This document shows, in pieces, positions 19,001-27,400 of a stretch of 64,000 bases of DNA (positions are counted from its first letter, which is position 1; the number at the start of each line of letters is the position of its first letter). Origin of the DNA: JASGCL01 sp965203915 (GTDB taxonomy: Bacteria > Pseudomonadota > Alphaproteobacteria > JASGCL01); NCBI GenBank assembly GCA_965203915.1, contig OZ241918.1:620001-684000 (forward strand), in the 5' to 3' direction. A model generated the notes under the pieces. That model did not search any database and was not told the DNA's origin. It worked only from the letters and a program-made list of their open reading frames with translations. The translations under genes and the position numbers were made by a program.

Positions 19001-21096
19001 GGCGCATCCCCCCCGACCCTTTCATTAATTGGCCACCCCCCATTAATGGTACTTACAAACCTAATTACAGCGTGGTGATAACGGCGACGTCAGACCAAGG
19101 CGGACTCATCAGTCGATTATTTGTCGTGAGCCTGGGTGATGTGCCCGAACCAACCAGTTTTGTCGAAATGACAACCGGTGTTACCATCAGCGAAAACAAT
19201 GCGGTGGATCTGGCCGTCGGTAATTTCTTGGCGACCAATGTTAATGGGGCAATGGTGACCTACAGTATTGGCGGGGTTGACTCGGGCTATTTCACCATTG
19301 ACGCCAATGGCAACCTCAAATTAACAGCGATTTTGGATTATGAAGATGAGTCGCGCCACATCCCTAACAAAAACAATCCTGCTTTTCTGCATTGGGAGAG
19401 AAACCATAAATACAGCGTGGTGGTAACGGCGAGTGCGACCGATGCGAGTGGTGCAGTTAGTAAACTCTTCGTCCTAAAGATTGACGATGTTGCTGAACCA
19501 ATAAGCATGGGCTTCGGGGGAAGCTACTGGATACAACCGATGCCCGAAAGCAGTGCAATTGGCACGCAAATCGTTGGTGTCTCAGCGGTCGACAACTCAC
19601 CTGGGACTGTGCCTGGAGCGGTATACAATACGTACATCCGTTTAGATAACATGGAGGCTGACAACAAATATTTTACTCTAGTTTACGATCGTAATCAGAG
19701 GGGTAATAGTTTAAACGGTAATATAGTCTTAGCATCAATGTTGGATTTTGAAGATGCGCAGCACCCCTCCCCTTATTACACTATATTGGCGAGGGCCAGT
19801 TCACAGAAAGGCAATAGCGTCAGCCAATTATTTATATTCACCCTGGGTGATGTTGCTGAACCAATGGGTTTTGCCGCCCCAGCCGGCGGCGGTGTTATCA
19901 GCGAAAACAATGTGGTGGGTGTGACCGTAGCCAATTTCCTGGCGACCGATGTCAGCGGGTCGGCGATGGTTTACAGCCTTAGCGGCGATGATGCCAAATA
20001 TTTTTTCCTTGACGCCAATGGCAACCTCAGATTAACAGAAGCGATTTTGGATTATGAAGATATGTGGCGTCCCCACCCCATGTATTATGATATAGTATAT
20101 ACTCAGTGGAACCCGATTTATGATGTTTACAACCCTAATTACAGCGTGGTGGTAACGGCGAGTGCCGCAGGTAAGAGCGTCAGTAAATTGTTTGTGGTGA
20201 CGGTGGTTGATGTGGCTGAGGCAACAAATTTTGTCAGCATGACAAGGGGCGTTGCCATCAGCGAAAACAATGCGGTGGGTGTGGCGGTCGCCAATTTCTT
20301 GGCGACCGAGGTTAATGGGGCCACGGTGACATACAGCCTTAGCGGTGCCGACGCCAATTATTTTACCATCAACGCCATTGGCAGCCTCAAGTTAGTATCA
20401 GTTTTGGATTATGAAAATGCGGCGCACCTCGCCCATAATTACAGCGTGGTGGTGACGGCGAAGTCAGACCAAGGTGGCAGCGTCAGCAGATTGTTTGTGT
20501 TGTCGTTGGGTAATGTGGCGGGGGCAAGCCATGCCGACCATGTGGCCTACATCGACGGCACCACGGCGACCCATGCGGTGAATGTGGGTGGCATTATTGG
20601 TCATGACGATGCGGGTAATATTGATTATGCCAATGTGCAATTCCATGGCGTCAATTACACCGACAAAGTCATTACCCATCAAGTTGACGCGGGCGGTCTA
20701 CAATCAACCACCGTGGATTATGTGGTGCGTGGCATTAGCGATCTGGAATCTTTGAAGATAAGCTTCAACGGCTTTACCGATACCGATGGCAGTAAGCATA
20801 ACCATTGGTTCTTCGTCCAGGATGACGCCACCGACCACAGCGGGCATATTGTGTTTGACGCCGATGGGCAGAATGTCAACCTGCATAGTTTCACCGATGG
20901 CGGTGGTTTAGCAACTTCTGACCAAATTAATTTGCTGGCGGGCTCGAATTACGGCATTGACGGCGATTTTAGCAAACCCGCGGATTTGGATTTGAACTTG
21001 GCTTCCGACCCATTGCATCAAAACATCGCTGGGGCATTGACCTTCGACCAATTCCTCGCCCTCCTCGGCGGCAGCCAGCATATCAGTTTTGTTTAG
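8869..21096 (+). CDS. Giant cadherin-like repeat protein 2, 3' main part with conserved C-terminal module
   Basis: This is the continuation after the 2-base deletion; the first ~20 codons of the open frame are out of register and not native. Joined to the upstream fragment the protein would be about 5,026 aa, with roughly 45-50 repeats. Up to about 13 kb the repeats alternate strictly in two types. Type A has ATDSAAAAMTYG and type B has ATD(G/S)DK(V/S)xVTYS, so calcium ligands are missing from every other repeat. From about 16.3 kb repeats carry LATNVNG or LATEV variants instead of DGDG. Three repeats near 19-20 kb have long inserted loops after LDYED. The last ~190 aa, from about 20,524, are the common C-terminal module ending SQHISFV. 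Confidence 0.87.
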   Translation: MKIPIIPPKIIAWWSWRRRPTSPAISQLFVLTLGDVAEAASFVAAPTGGAAVSENNTVGVVVGNFLATDSAAAAMTYGLGGTDANYFTIDATGNLKLKSVLDFEDAVHTAQNYTVVVTAGSVVGGHVASQVFVLSLGNVDEATSFVATTTGSAISENNTVGVVVGNFLATDSDKSVVTYSLGGTDANYFTIDAAGNLKLKSSLDYEDAGHTAQNYSVVVTAKATDASPAISQLFVLSLGDVAEAAGFVAAPTGGVGVSENNTVGFVVGNFLATDSAAAAMTYGLGGTDANYFTIDATGNLKLKSSLDFEDTGHTAQNYTVVVTAGSVVGGHVASQVFVLSLGNVDEATSFVATTTGSAISENNTVGVVVGNFLATDSDKSVVTYSLGGTDANYFTIDAAGNLKLKSSLDFEDAVHTAKNYSVVVTAKATDASPAISQLFVLSLGDVAEAAGFVATTTGAAVNENNTVGLVVGNFLATDSAAAAMTYGLGGTDANYFTIDATGNLKLKSVLDFEDTGHTAQNYTVVVTAGSVVGGHFASQVFVLSLGNVDEATSFVATTTGAAVSENNTVGFVVGNFLATDGDKSAVTYSLGGTDANYFTIDATGNLKLKSSLDFEDVGHTAHNYSVVVTAKATDASPAISQLFVLTLGDVAEAASFVAAPTGGAAVSENNTVGVVVGNFLATDSAAAAMTYGIGGTDANYFTIDATGNLKLKSILDFEDTGHTAQNYTVVVTAGSVVGNHVASQVFVLSLGNVDEATSFVVAPTGGAAISENNTVGFVVGNFLATDGDKVAVTYSLGGTDANYFTIDATGNLKLKSSLDFEDTNHTAKNYSVVVTAKATDTSPAISQLFILTLGDVAEAAGFVAAPTGGVGVSENNTVGFVVGNFLATDSAAAAMTYGLGGTDANYFTIDATSNLKLKSVLDFEDAVHTAQNYTVVVTAGSVVGNHVASQVFVLSLGNVDEATSFVATMTGAAISENNTVGFVVGNFLATDGDKSAVTYSLGGTDANYFTIDATGNLKLKSSLDFEDVGHTAHNYSVVVTAKATDASAAISQLFVLSLGDVAEAAGFVAAPTGGVGVSENNAVGFVVGNFLATDSAAAAMTYGLGGTDANYFTIDATGNLKLKSVLDFEDTGHTAQNYTVVVTAGSVVGSHVASQVFVLSLGNVDEATSFVATMTGAAVSENNTVGLVVGNFLATDSDKSVVTYSLGGTDANYFTIDAAGNLKLKSSLDFEDVGHTAKNYSVVVTAKATDTSPAISQLFILTLGDVAEAAGFVAAPTGGVGVSENNAVGFVVGNFLATDSAAAAMTYGLGGTDANYFTIDATGNLKLKSVLDFEDAGHVVQNYTVVVTAGSVVGSHVASQVFVLSLGNVDEATSFVATMTGAAVSENNTVGFVVGNFLATDGDGAAVTYGLGGTDANYFTIDATGNLKLKSVLDFEDAGHTAQNYTVVVTAKSTDASSAISQVFVLSLGNSDEITRFATAPTGGAISENNALGIVVGNFLATDGDGAAVTYDLSGTDANYFTIDATGKLKLTSVLDFEDAVHTAKNYSVVVTAKATDASGAISQLFVLSLGNVDEATSFVATTTGSAISENNAVGVVVGNFLATDGDGAKVTYSLGGTDANYFTIDANGDLKLKSVLDFENAGHTAHNYSVVVKVKATDASPAISQLFVLSLGNGDEATNFAATTTGSAMSENNALGIVVGNFLATDGDGAAVTYDLSGADANYFTIDATGKLKLNSRLDYEDTGHTAQNYTVVVTAGSVVGSHFASQVFVLSLGNVDEATSFVATTTGSAISENNAVGVVVGNFLATDGDKVAVTYSLGGTDANYFTIDANGDLKLKSVLDFENAGHTAKNYSVVVRAKATDASPAISQLFVLSLGNGDEATSFVATTTGSAMSENNAVGVVVGNFLATDGDGAAVTYGLGGTDANYFTIDSTGKLKLTSRLDYEDAGHTAQNYTVLVTAGSVVGSHLASQVFVLSLGNADEATGFVATTRGGAISENNVVDVVVGNFLATDGDGAAVTYSLGGTDANYFTIDATGNLKLTSILDFEDVAHTAKNYSVVITAKSTDASPAISQLFVLSLGNGDEATGFVAAPTGGVDISENNAVGIVVGNFLATDGDGAKATYSLGGTDANYFTIDSTGNLKLKSVLDFENAGHTAKNYSVVVMAKSTDASPAISQLFVLTLGNVDDPTSFIATTTGAAVTENNTVGVVVANFLATDGDGASVTYDLSGADANYFTIDATGKLKLNSSLDFEDANHTAKNYSVVITAKATDASPAISQLFVLSLGNVGEAASFIATTTGADISENNTVGVVVGNFLATDGDGAKVTYSLGGTDANYFTIDATGDIKLKSILDFENAGHTAKNYSVVLTAKSTDASPAISQLFILTLGNVDDPTSFVATTTGVAITENNALGIVVGTFLATDGDGVAVTYDLSGTDANYFTIDATGKLKLNSSLDFEDANHAAHNYSVVITAKATDASDAISQLFILTLGDVSDSTRFVTTTTRGVISENNAVDASVANFLATNVNGATVTYSLGGIDANYFTIDATGNLKLKSVLDFENTGHTAHSYIVMVTAKATDASGAVSQLFTLSLVDVPDSTSFVATTTGNAINENNTLGASVANFLATNITGAMITYSLGGIDANYFTIDANGNLKLKSVLDFEDAGHTAPNYSVVVTASATNASGTASQLFVLTLGNVAEPMRFASTTTGNAISENNAVDIVVGNFLATEVTLAVVTYSLAGTDANYFTIDANGSLKIKSILDFEDAAHPAHNYTVVVVAKSDQGVVISGLFVLSLDNVDEGMSFVAATTGSEISENNAVDVSVANFLATEVAGAAVTYSLGGTDANCFTIDANGNLKLISVLDYENAWHSKNYSVVVTANPTNGGDAISQVFILSLGNVVEPMSFVAPPTGRAINENNAVGLSVANFSATKVNGVAATYSLGGTDSDYFTINADGSLRCKSILDFEDVWHTAKNYSVVVTATSPNGTATISQLFVLSLGNVNEPVSFVATTTGSAISENNAVGAVVGNFLATEVNKLAVTYSLAGTDSAYFTIAANGNLKLKSSLDFEDAGHATNYSVVVVAKSDQGGAVSKLFVLSLNNVYEATNFVAATRSAAISENNAVGVAVANFLATNLNGAMVTYSLGGVDANYFTINANGNLKLASSLDYEDAWHTAKNYSVVITASPTDASGAISQLFVLRLGDVGEAMFFVNTTSGTTSGNAISENNATGLSVANFLALNANGLAVTYNLGGIDANYFTIDANGALKLISVLDFEDTWHTAKNYSVVVTATAGGGIAAISQLFVLSLGNVNEPMSFTTTIAGIAMSENNTVGVVVANCLATEATAATVTYSLGGTDADYFTIDATGKLKLISILDYEDLWRIPPDPFINWPPPINGTYKPNYSVVITATSDQGGLISRLFVVSLGDVPEPTSFVEMTTGVTISENNAVDLAVGNFLATNVNGAMVTYSIGGVDSGYFTIDANGNLKLTAILDYEDESRHIPNKNNPAFLHWERNHKYSVVVTASATDASGAVSKLFVLKIDDVAEPISMGFGGSYWIQPMPESSAIGTQIVGVSAVDNSPGTVPGAVYNTYIRLDNMEADNKYFTLVYDRNQRGNSLNGNIVLASMLDFEDAQHPSPYYTILARASSQKGNSVSQLFIFTLGDVAEPMGFAAPAGGGVISENNVVGVTVANFLATDVSGSAMVYSLSGDDAKYFFLDANGNLRLTEAILDYEDMWRPHPMYYDIVYTQWNPIYDVYNPNYSVVVTASAAGKSVSKLFVVTVVDVAEATNFVSMTRGVAISENNAVGVAVANFLATEVNGATVTYSLSGADANYFTINAIGSLKLVSVLDYENAAHLAHNYSVVVTAKSDQGGSVSRLFVLSLGNVAGASHADHVAYIDGTTATHAVNVGGIIGHDDAGNIDYANVQFHGVNYTDKVITHQVDAGGLQSTTVDYVVRGISDLESLKISFNGFTDTDGSKHNHWFFVQDDATDHSGHIVFDADGQNVNLHSFTDGGGLATSDQINLLAGSNYGIDGDFSKPADLDLNLASDPLHQNIAGALTFDQFLALLGGSQHISFV

Positions 21097-21429
21097 GCTG
21101 ATTGATGGGCGATTCGCTCTGGCGACACTACCGAAACATGGTTTAATCGGGCGATTCGCTTCAAAAACCCATGTTGGGCATTATGTACACCCATTTATTA
21201 TCCTTATTTATCAATAAAAATTGATTTTTAACATGGTTATTTAATATTTAGGATTAAAAAAGGCTAAAAGACAAATAAAACCCTAAAAAAATACAAAAAA
21301 ACGATTAAAAATACAAAAAAACAGTTGACACCACACGTAAAAATTATTATAAATCCCCGCAGGTTAGAGTTAAATTATATTTCCTTGTTATAGAGAAAAT
21401 ATAGGGACAGAATTTTTATAGGGACAAAC
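21097..21429. other. Intergenic region between giant genes 2 and 3
   Basis: No gene is seen in these 333 bases. A 12-base sequence GGGCGATTCGCT occurs twice, at 21107-21118 and 21149-21160, just after the stop of giant gene 2. The second half is A-rich and contains the promoter at 21325-21353. Confidence 0.6.
21325..21353 (+). promoter_or_regulatory. Near-consensus promoter of giant gene 3
   Basis: TTGACA at 21325-21330 and TATAAA at 21348-21353 are separated by 17 bases, about 76 bp before the ATG at 21430. This is the best match to the sigma-70 consensus among the giant-gene promoters. A purine-rich AGGGACA about 8 bp before the ATG may be the ribosome binding site. Confidence 0.75.
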
Positions 21430-24400
21430 ATGGCATATAGTTGGAAGAACGGTATATTAGGCGGCGTATCGGTGGCCGAAAATGCTACGGCGGGGACGCC
21501 GTTGGCGACGTTGGTGGCGCAGGACGGCGGGGTGGTTGATGCCTTTTATTATACCCTGAGCGGTGGCGATTCATCGCTTTTTAACATTGACCTCTATGGT
21601 CGGTTATCTTTAAAACAAGCAATAGATTACGATACCACGGGTGGCACTTCATGGTGGCGGACGGCGGACGGGCAATGGCATGCTCCTGACCATCGTTATA
21701 CGGTGGTGGTGAATGCTTTTAATGACGCAAATCAGATACAAGCCACGACAACATTCATTTTGACGATGGGCGATGTTAATGAAGCGCCAGTATTCCAATG
21801 GCAATTGCAACCATTTTGGTCGCCTAATAGCTCGGGATCAGGATGGAATAATTGGAATGCGGCGAGCAACACGATGTTCTTGAACCTTGCTGAAAATATT
21901 ACGGCGTCTGGTTTGCAAGTGGCAAAATTTGTAGCGGTGGATCCCGATTTGATGACGCCGTCCAATGTAACCTATGATTTGGTTGGCACCGACGCGGGGT
22001 ATTTTAGTATCAACAGTAATGGCGCCCTGATATTAAAATCAAGATTGGATTATGAAGATGGCGTCCATACGGCTAAAAATTACAGCGTTGTTGTGAAGGC
22101 GGCATCGACCGATGGTGGATCGCTTGCTAGTAGCAACCTAGTGGTGATAAGCCTGGGCAACGTGGATGATAACGCCACAGTGTGGAATGGAATCCCCGCC
22201 ACGGGCGTTGCGGTCAATGAAACAGCGGGAATAACCAACACCGTGGTTCGCCCGTCAGTGGAGTCGGTGGCCGATTTCAGGGCGGTTGATGCCGACGGGC
22301 AAACGGTAAAATATAGTCTGGGTGGTGCAGATTCATGGATGTTTAGCATCGACAGCAATGGGGTATTATATCGAACAAATAATGTGGATTATGAAACAAG
22401 CACATCTTGGCGCCCCAGCCATCAATTCTCGGTAACGGTATGGGCATGGGGCGCGGCGAACACTGGTGGTATTGCCAGGGATGGTGCTAGCATCAGCAAA
22501 TTATTCATTCTGACGATTAATAATGTCGATGAACTTGGCACGGGTTTTACATGGGCGCAACAACCGATTGGGGTTAATCAATGGCGCAATGCAGCGAGCG
22601 GACTCATCACGGTGAACATTAGTGAAAACAACGCGTTGGGTATGGCGGTGGGGCAGTTTGCAGCAACGGACGGCGATGGCGTGGCGGTTACTTACAATTT
22701 GAGTGGCGCGGATGCGGCATATTTTAGCATCAACAACAATGGTGCCCTGACCCTAAAATCAAGTTTAAATTATGAAGATAGCGTTCATACGGCTAAAAAT
22801 TACAGTGTGGTGGTAACGGCGAAGTCGACTGATGCCAGCGTGGCGATTAGCAGTTTGTTTGTATTAAGTTTACAAGATAATGCGAAAGAATTTGTGTGGA
22901 TCAATAACCCAACTGGAGCGTCTATTTCTGAAACGGCGGCGTTGGTGGGGGCTACGGTGGCGGATTTTAATATCGCAGCGTTGGATAATGGTCCAGTTTT
23001 TGCGGAAGGAGTAAATTCTAGCTATTCTTTAATGAGCGGGGACACGTGGGCGTTTAGTATTAATAAGCAGACGGGGGTGCTGATGCTGAGCCAGCCGCGT
23101 GATTATGAATCGGAGAATTCGTGGCGTCCTGACCATCGGTTCTCGGTGGTGGTGGGGGCGTGGCGCGATGGCGGTGGAACCATCTCGCAATTATTCATCC
23201 TGACGATTAATAATGTGAATGAATTCGGCACTGGCTTTACATGGGCGCAACAACCGATTGGGACTAATCAATGGCGCAATGGGGCGAGCGGTCTCGTCAC
23301 GGTGGGTGTTAATGAAAACAACGCGATTGGTATGGCGGTGGGGCAGTTTGCAGCAACCGACGGCGATCAAGTGGCGGTTACTTACAATTTGGGCGGCACC
23401 GATGCGGCATATTTTAGCATCAACAACAATGGCGCCCTGACCTTAAAATCAAGCCTGGATTATGAAGATGGTGTCCATACGGCGAAAAATTACAGCGTGG
23501 TGGTAACAGCAACATCGACCGATGGTAGCCCCGCGGTCAGCAGTTTGTTCGTGGTGTCGTTGGGTAATGTGGATGATAATGCCACGGTGTGGAGTGGAAC
23601 CCCTGTCACGGGCGTAGCGGTCAATGAAACAGCGGGCATAACCAATACCGTGGTTCTTTCAACGCGGGTGTCGCTGGCCGATTTCAGGGCGATTGATGGC
23701 GACGGGCAAACGGTAAAATATAGTCTGGCGGGTGACACAGCGGGTATGTTTAGCATTGACAGCAATGGGGTATTATATCGGACGCGTAATGTGGATTATG
23801 AAACAAGCCAACATCAATTCTCTGTAACGGTATGGGCATGGGGCGCGGCAAACACCGGGGGCATTGCCAACGATGGTGCTGGTATCAACAAATTATTCAT
23901 CCTGACGATTAATAATGTGAATGAATTCGGCACTGGCTTTACATGGGCGCAACAACCGATTGGGACTAATCAATGGCGCAATGGGGCGAGCGGGCTCGTC
24001 ACGGTGGGTGTTAATGAAAACAACGCGATGGGTATGGCGGTGGGGCAGTTTGCAGCAACCGACGGCGACCAAGTGGCGGTTACTTACAATTTGGGCGGCA
24101 CCGATGCGGCATATTTTAGCATCAACAACAATGGTGCTCTAACCTTAAAATCAAGCCTGGATTATGAAAGCACCCACGTGGGTAAAAATTATAGCGTGGT
24201 GGTAACAGCAACATCGACCGATGGTAGCCCCGCGGTCAGTAGTTTGTTCGTGGTGTCGTTGGGTAATGTGGATGATAATGCCACGGTGTGGAGTGGAACC
24301 CCCGCCACGGGCGTAGCGGTCAATGAAACAGCGGGCATAACCAATACCGTGGTTCTTTCAACGCGGGTGTCGCTGGCCGATTTCAGGGCGATTGATGGCG

Positions 24401-27400
24401 ACGGGCAAACGGTAAAATATAGTCTGGCGGGTGACACAGCGGGTATGTTTAGCATCGACAGCAATGGGGTATTATATCGGACGCGTAATGTGGATTATGA
24501 AACAAGCCAACATCAATTCTCTGTAACGGTATGGGCATGGGGCGCGGCAAACACTGATGGCATTGCCAACGATGGTGCTGGTATCAACAAATTATTCATC
24601 CTGACGATTAATAACGTGAATGAACTTGGCACGGGCTTTACATGGGCGCAACAACCGATAGGGGTTAATCAATGGCGCAATGGGGCGAGCGGGCTCGTCA
24701 CGGTGGGTGTTAATGAAAACAACGCGATTGGTATGGCGGTGGGGCAGTTTGCAGCAACCGACGGCGACCAAGTGGCGGTTACTTACAATTTGGGCGGCAC
24801 CGATGCGGCATATTTTAGCATCAACAACAATGGCGCCCTGACCTTAAAATCAAGCCTGGATTATGAAAGCACCCACGTGGGTAAAAATTACAGCGTGGTG
24901 GTAACGGCAACATCGACCGATGGCAGCCCCGCGGTCAGCAGTTTGTTCGTGGTAAGTTTGCAAGATAATAACAAAGAATTTGGTTGGACTGGGGCGGTTC
25001 CTGCGGCGATATCGCTTGGCGAAACGGCGGCGGTGGCGGGGTTATCGTTGGCGGATTTTAATATTTCGGCGGTGGATGGATCGGTGTCATTTGGTGAAGG
25101 AGTGAATTCGGGATATTGGTTAACGGGGGCTGACGCTGGGAATTTTAACATTGATGCTAAGACAGGGGTGTTGCGGTTGACTTATGGTCGCGATTATGAA
25201 TCGGATCATATTAACCTAGGTGGGAAGCATCTATTCACGGCGATTGTGAATGCGTGGCGTCTTGGCGGGGCAGATATCAGCCAAGCATTCGTGCTGACGG
25301 TGGGGAATGTGAATGACAACGCGACATTATTCCAATGGCAATTGCAACCATTCTGGTCGCCGAACAGCACGGGGACAGGATGGAATAATTGGAACGGTGC
25401 GAGCAACACGATGTTCTTGAACCTGGGTGAAAATATTACAACGGCTGGGACGCAAATGGCAAAGTTCAGAGCTGTTGACGCCGATATTGATGCGTTGGTG
25501 ACCTATGAATTGGGTGGCACGGATGCTACCTATTTCAGCATTGATACCAATGGGCGTTTGTATTTGGCATCGAACTTGAATTATGAAAACACCACCCATG
25601 CGGCGAAAAATTATAGCGTGGTGGTGAAGGCGGCGTCGATCGATGGCAGCCCAGCGATTAGCAACCTGGTGGTGGTCAGCCTGGGCAATATGGATGATAA
25701 CCTGACGGCGTGGAAGGCAACGCCGCCAACGGGCATAGCGATTGACGAAAAGACAGGTATTGCGGCTTCGCAAGCCTTGACGACGGCGGTAAGTATTGGG
25801 GATTTTGGCGCGACGGACGCCGATGGACAGGTTCTTAATTATTGGATGTCTGCCCCGAATAGCGATTCATGGATATTCAGCCTTGACCAAAGGGGTGTTT
25901 TGTATCGCAAGGTTGATTTTGATTATGACACTATGGGCTGGCGCGCCAACCGCCAATTTTCAGTGGTGGTGGGGGTCTATGGTTCGCCGGGTAATGGCGT
26001 GACAGGCTCGGGCAATAACATCAGCCAATTATTCATCCTGACGATTAACGCGGTTGATGAAACGCCCGTTTGGTCAACCACACCGCTCAGCAGCAAATTA
26101 TTGGTGGAGGATGACGGCGCAACATATAATTATACCGACGCCTTTACCCTTCCCGTCTCTGTTGCTGCTCGAAATTTTACCGATACTAATCCTGCTAATA
26201 ATATTACCAATTACGCCAATGGGGCCATTGTAACCCTGCCCTTTGATGTGGTGGTGAGCCCCCCAGCGAGTAGTCATCGTATTTATTACCGTGTGGCGGG
26301 CGATAATACCCTGTATGAGGGGGGGATGGGGAGTAGTGTTACACTCGCCAAGGGAACAAAATTAACCGCCTTCCAAGCTGGTGTAATCGTTACTCTTAAT
26401 GGCGTGCAATATTTTCAAGCCGCGGCGTCTTCTTTCGTGGTGCCGTTGAATGATTCACGCCGTTTAAATATCCCTGGCGGAATCCTGGCTACCTTCGCCG
26501 CGTGGGACCCCGAGGGGGCAGTGGTGCAATATTCGGTGTCGGGCACCGACGCTAGCCGTTTTATTATTGATGGTAATGGCAAATTGATATTTGCCCAGTC
26601 GCTGGATTTTGAAGCGGCGGGCGGCGCGAATTACAGTGTGGTGGTGGTGGCGACCGACAACACGGGTCATGCGATTACTCAAAATTTTGTTGTGTCTTTT
26701 AACAACACCAACGATGAATTTGCTTGGTCGGGAACCCAGGTTGCTGGGGTTTCGTTGTTGGAATTAACGGGAACCCAGGTCGTAACCGCCAGGGCCGTGG
26801 CAACCTTCACCGCGCTGGATACCGATATCAATGGCGGCGGTTACACACCGCACAGCGGCGCGGGGTTTGTTAGCTACAGCTTAGCGGGGGCGGATATAAC
26901 ATATTTCACCATCAACAAAGACACGGGGGTTTTAAGTTTCGTTTCGGCGGTTGACGGCGAAAATGGTCATGGCCAATTATACAGCATTACCATATCGGCG
27001 AATGAAATTAACCAAACATTGGGCACGGCATGGGTAAGCCAAAACTTCGTCCTAACCATTGGCGATGTTGATGAATCACCCATTGCATGGCAAGATTCAA
27101 ACAGCCACCCCGCGACGGGCGTGGTGGTGGAAAGTTATGCTAGTTTGCAACGTATTCCCCAGGGTGCGGTTTACCCGATTGATTTGGTTTGTCCCGTGTC
27201 GCCATTCCAATTTTTGTATGGCGCTGATGTGGGCACTCCTTATTCCATTGATTTACCACAATATGCCAATGGTTACAGTGTCACATTGCCATTCGACGTG
27301 GTTATTGCGGGTGATTATGCACAGGGGAATACTATAAGGCTTTTGGTAAAAAATAGCGACGGTAGCATTACCTTAAGGGGCAGTGTGGCGGATGTTAATA

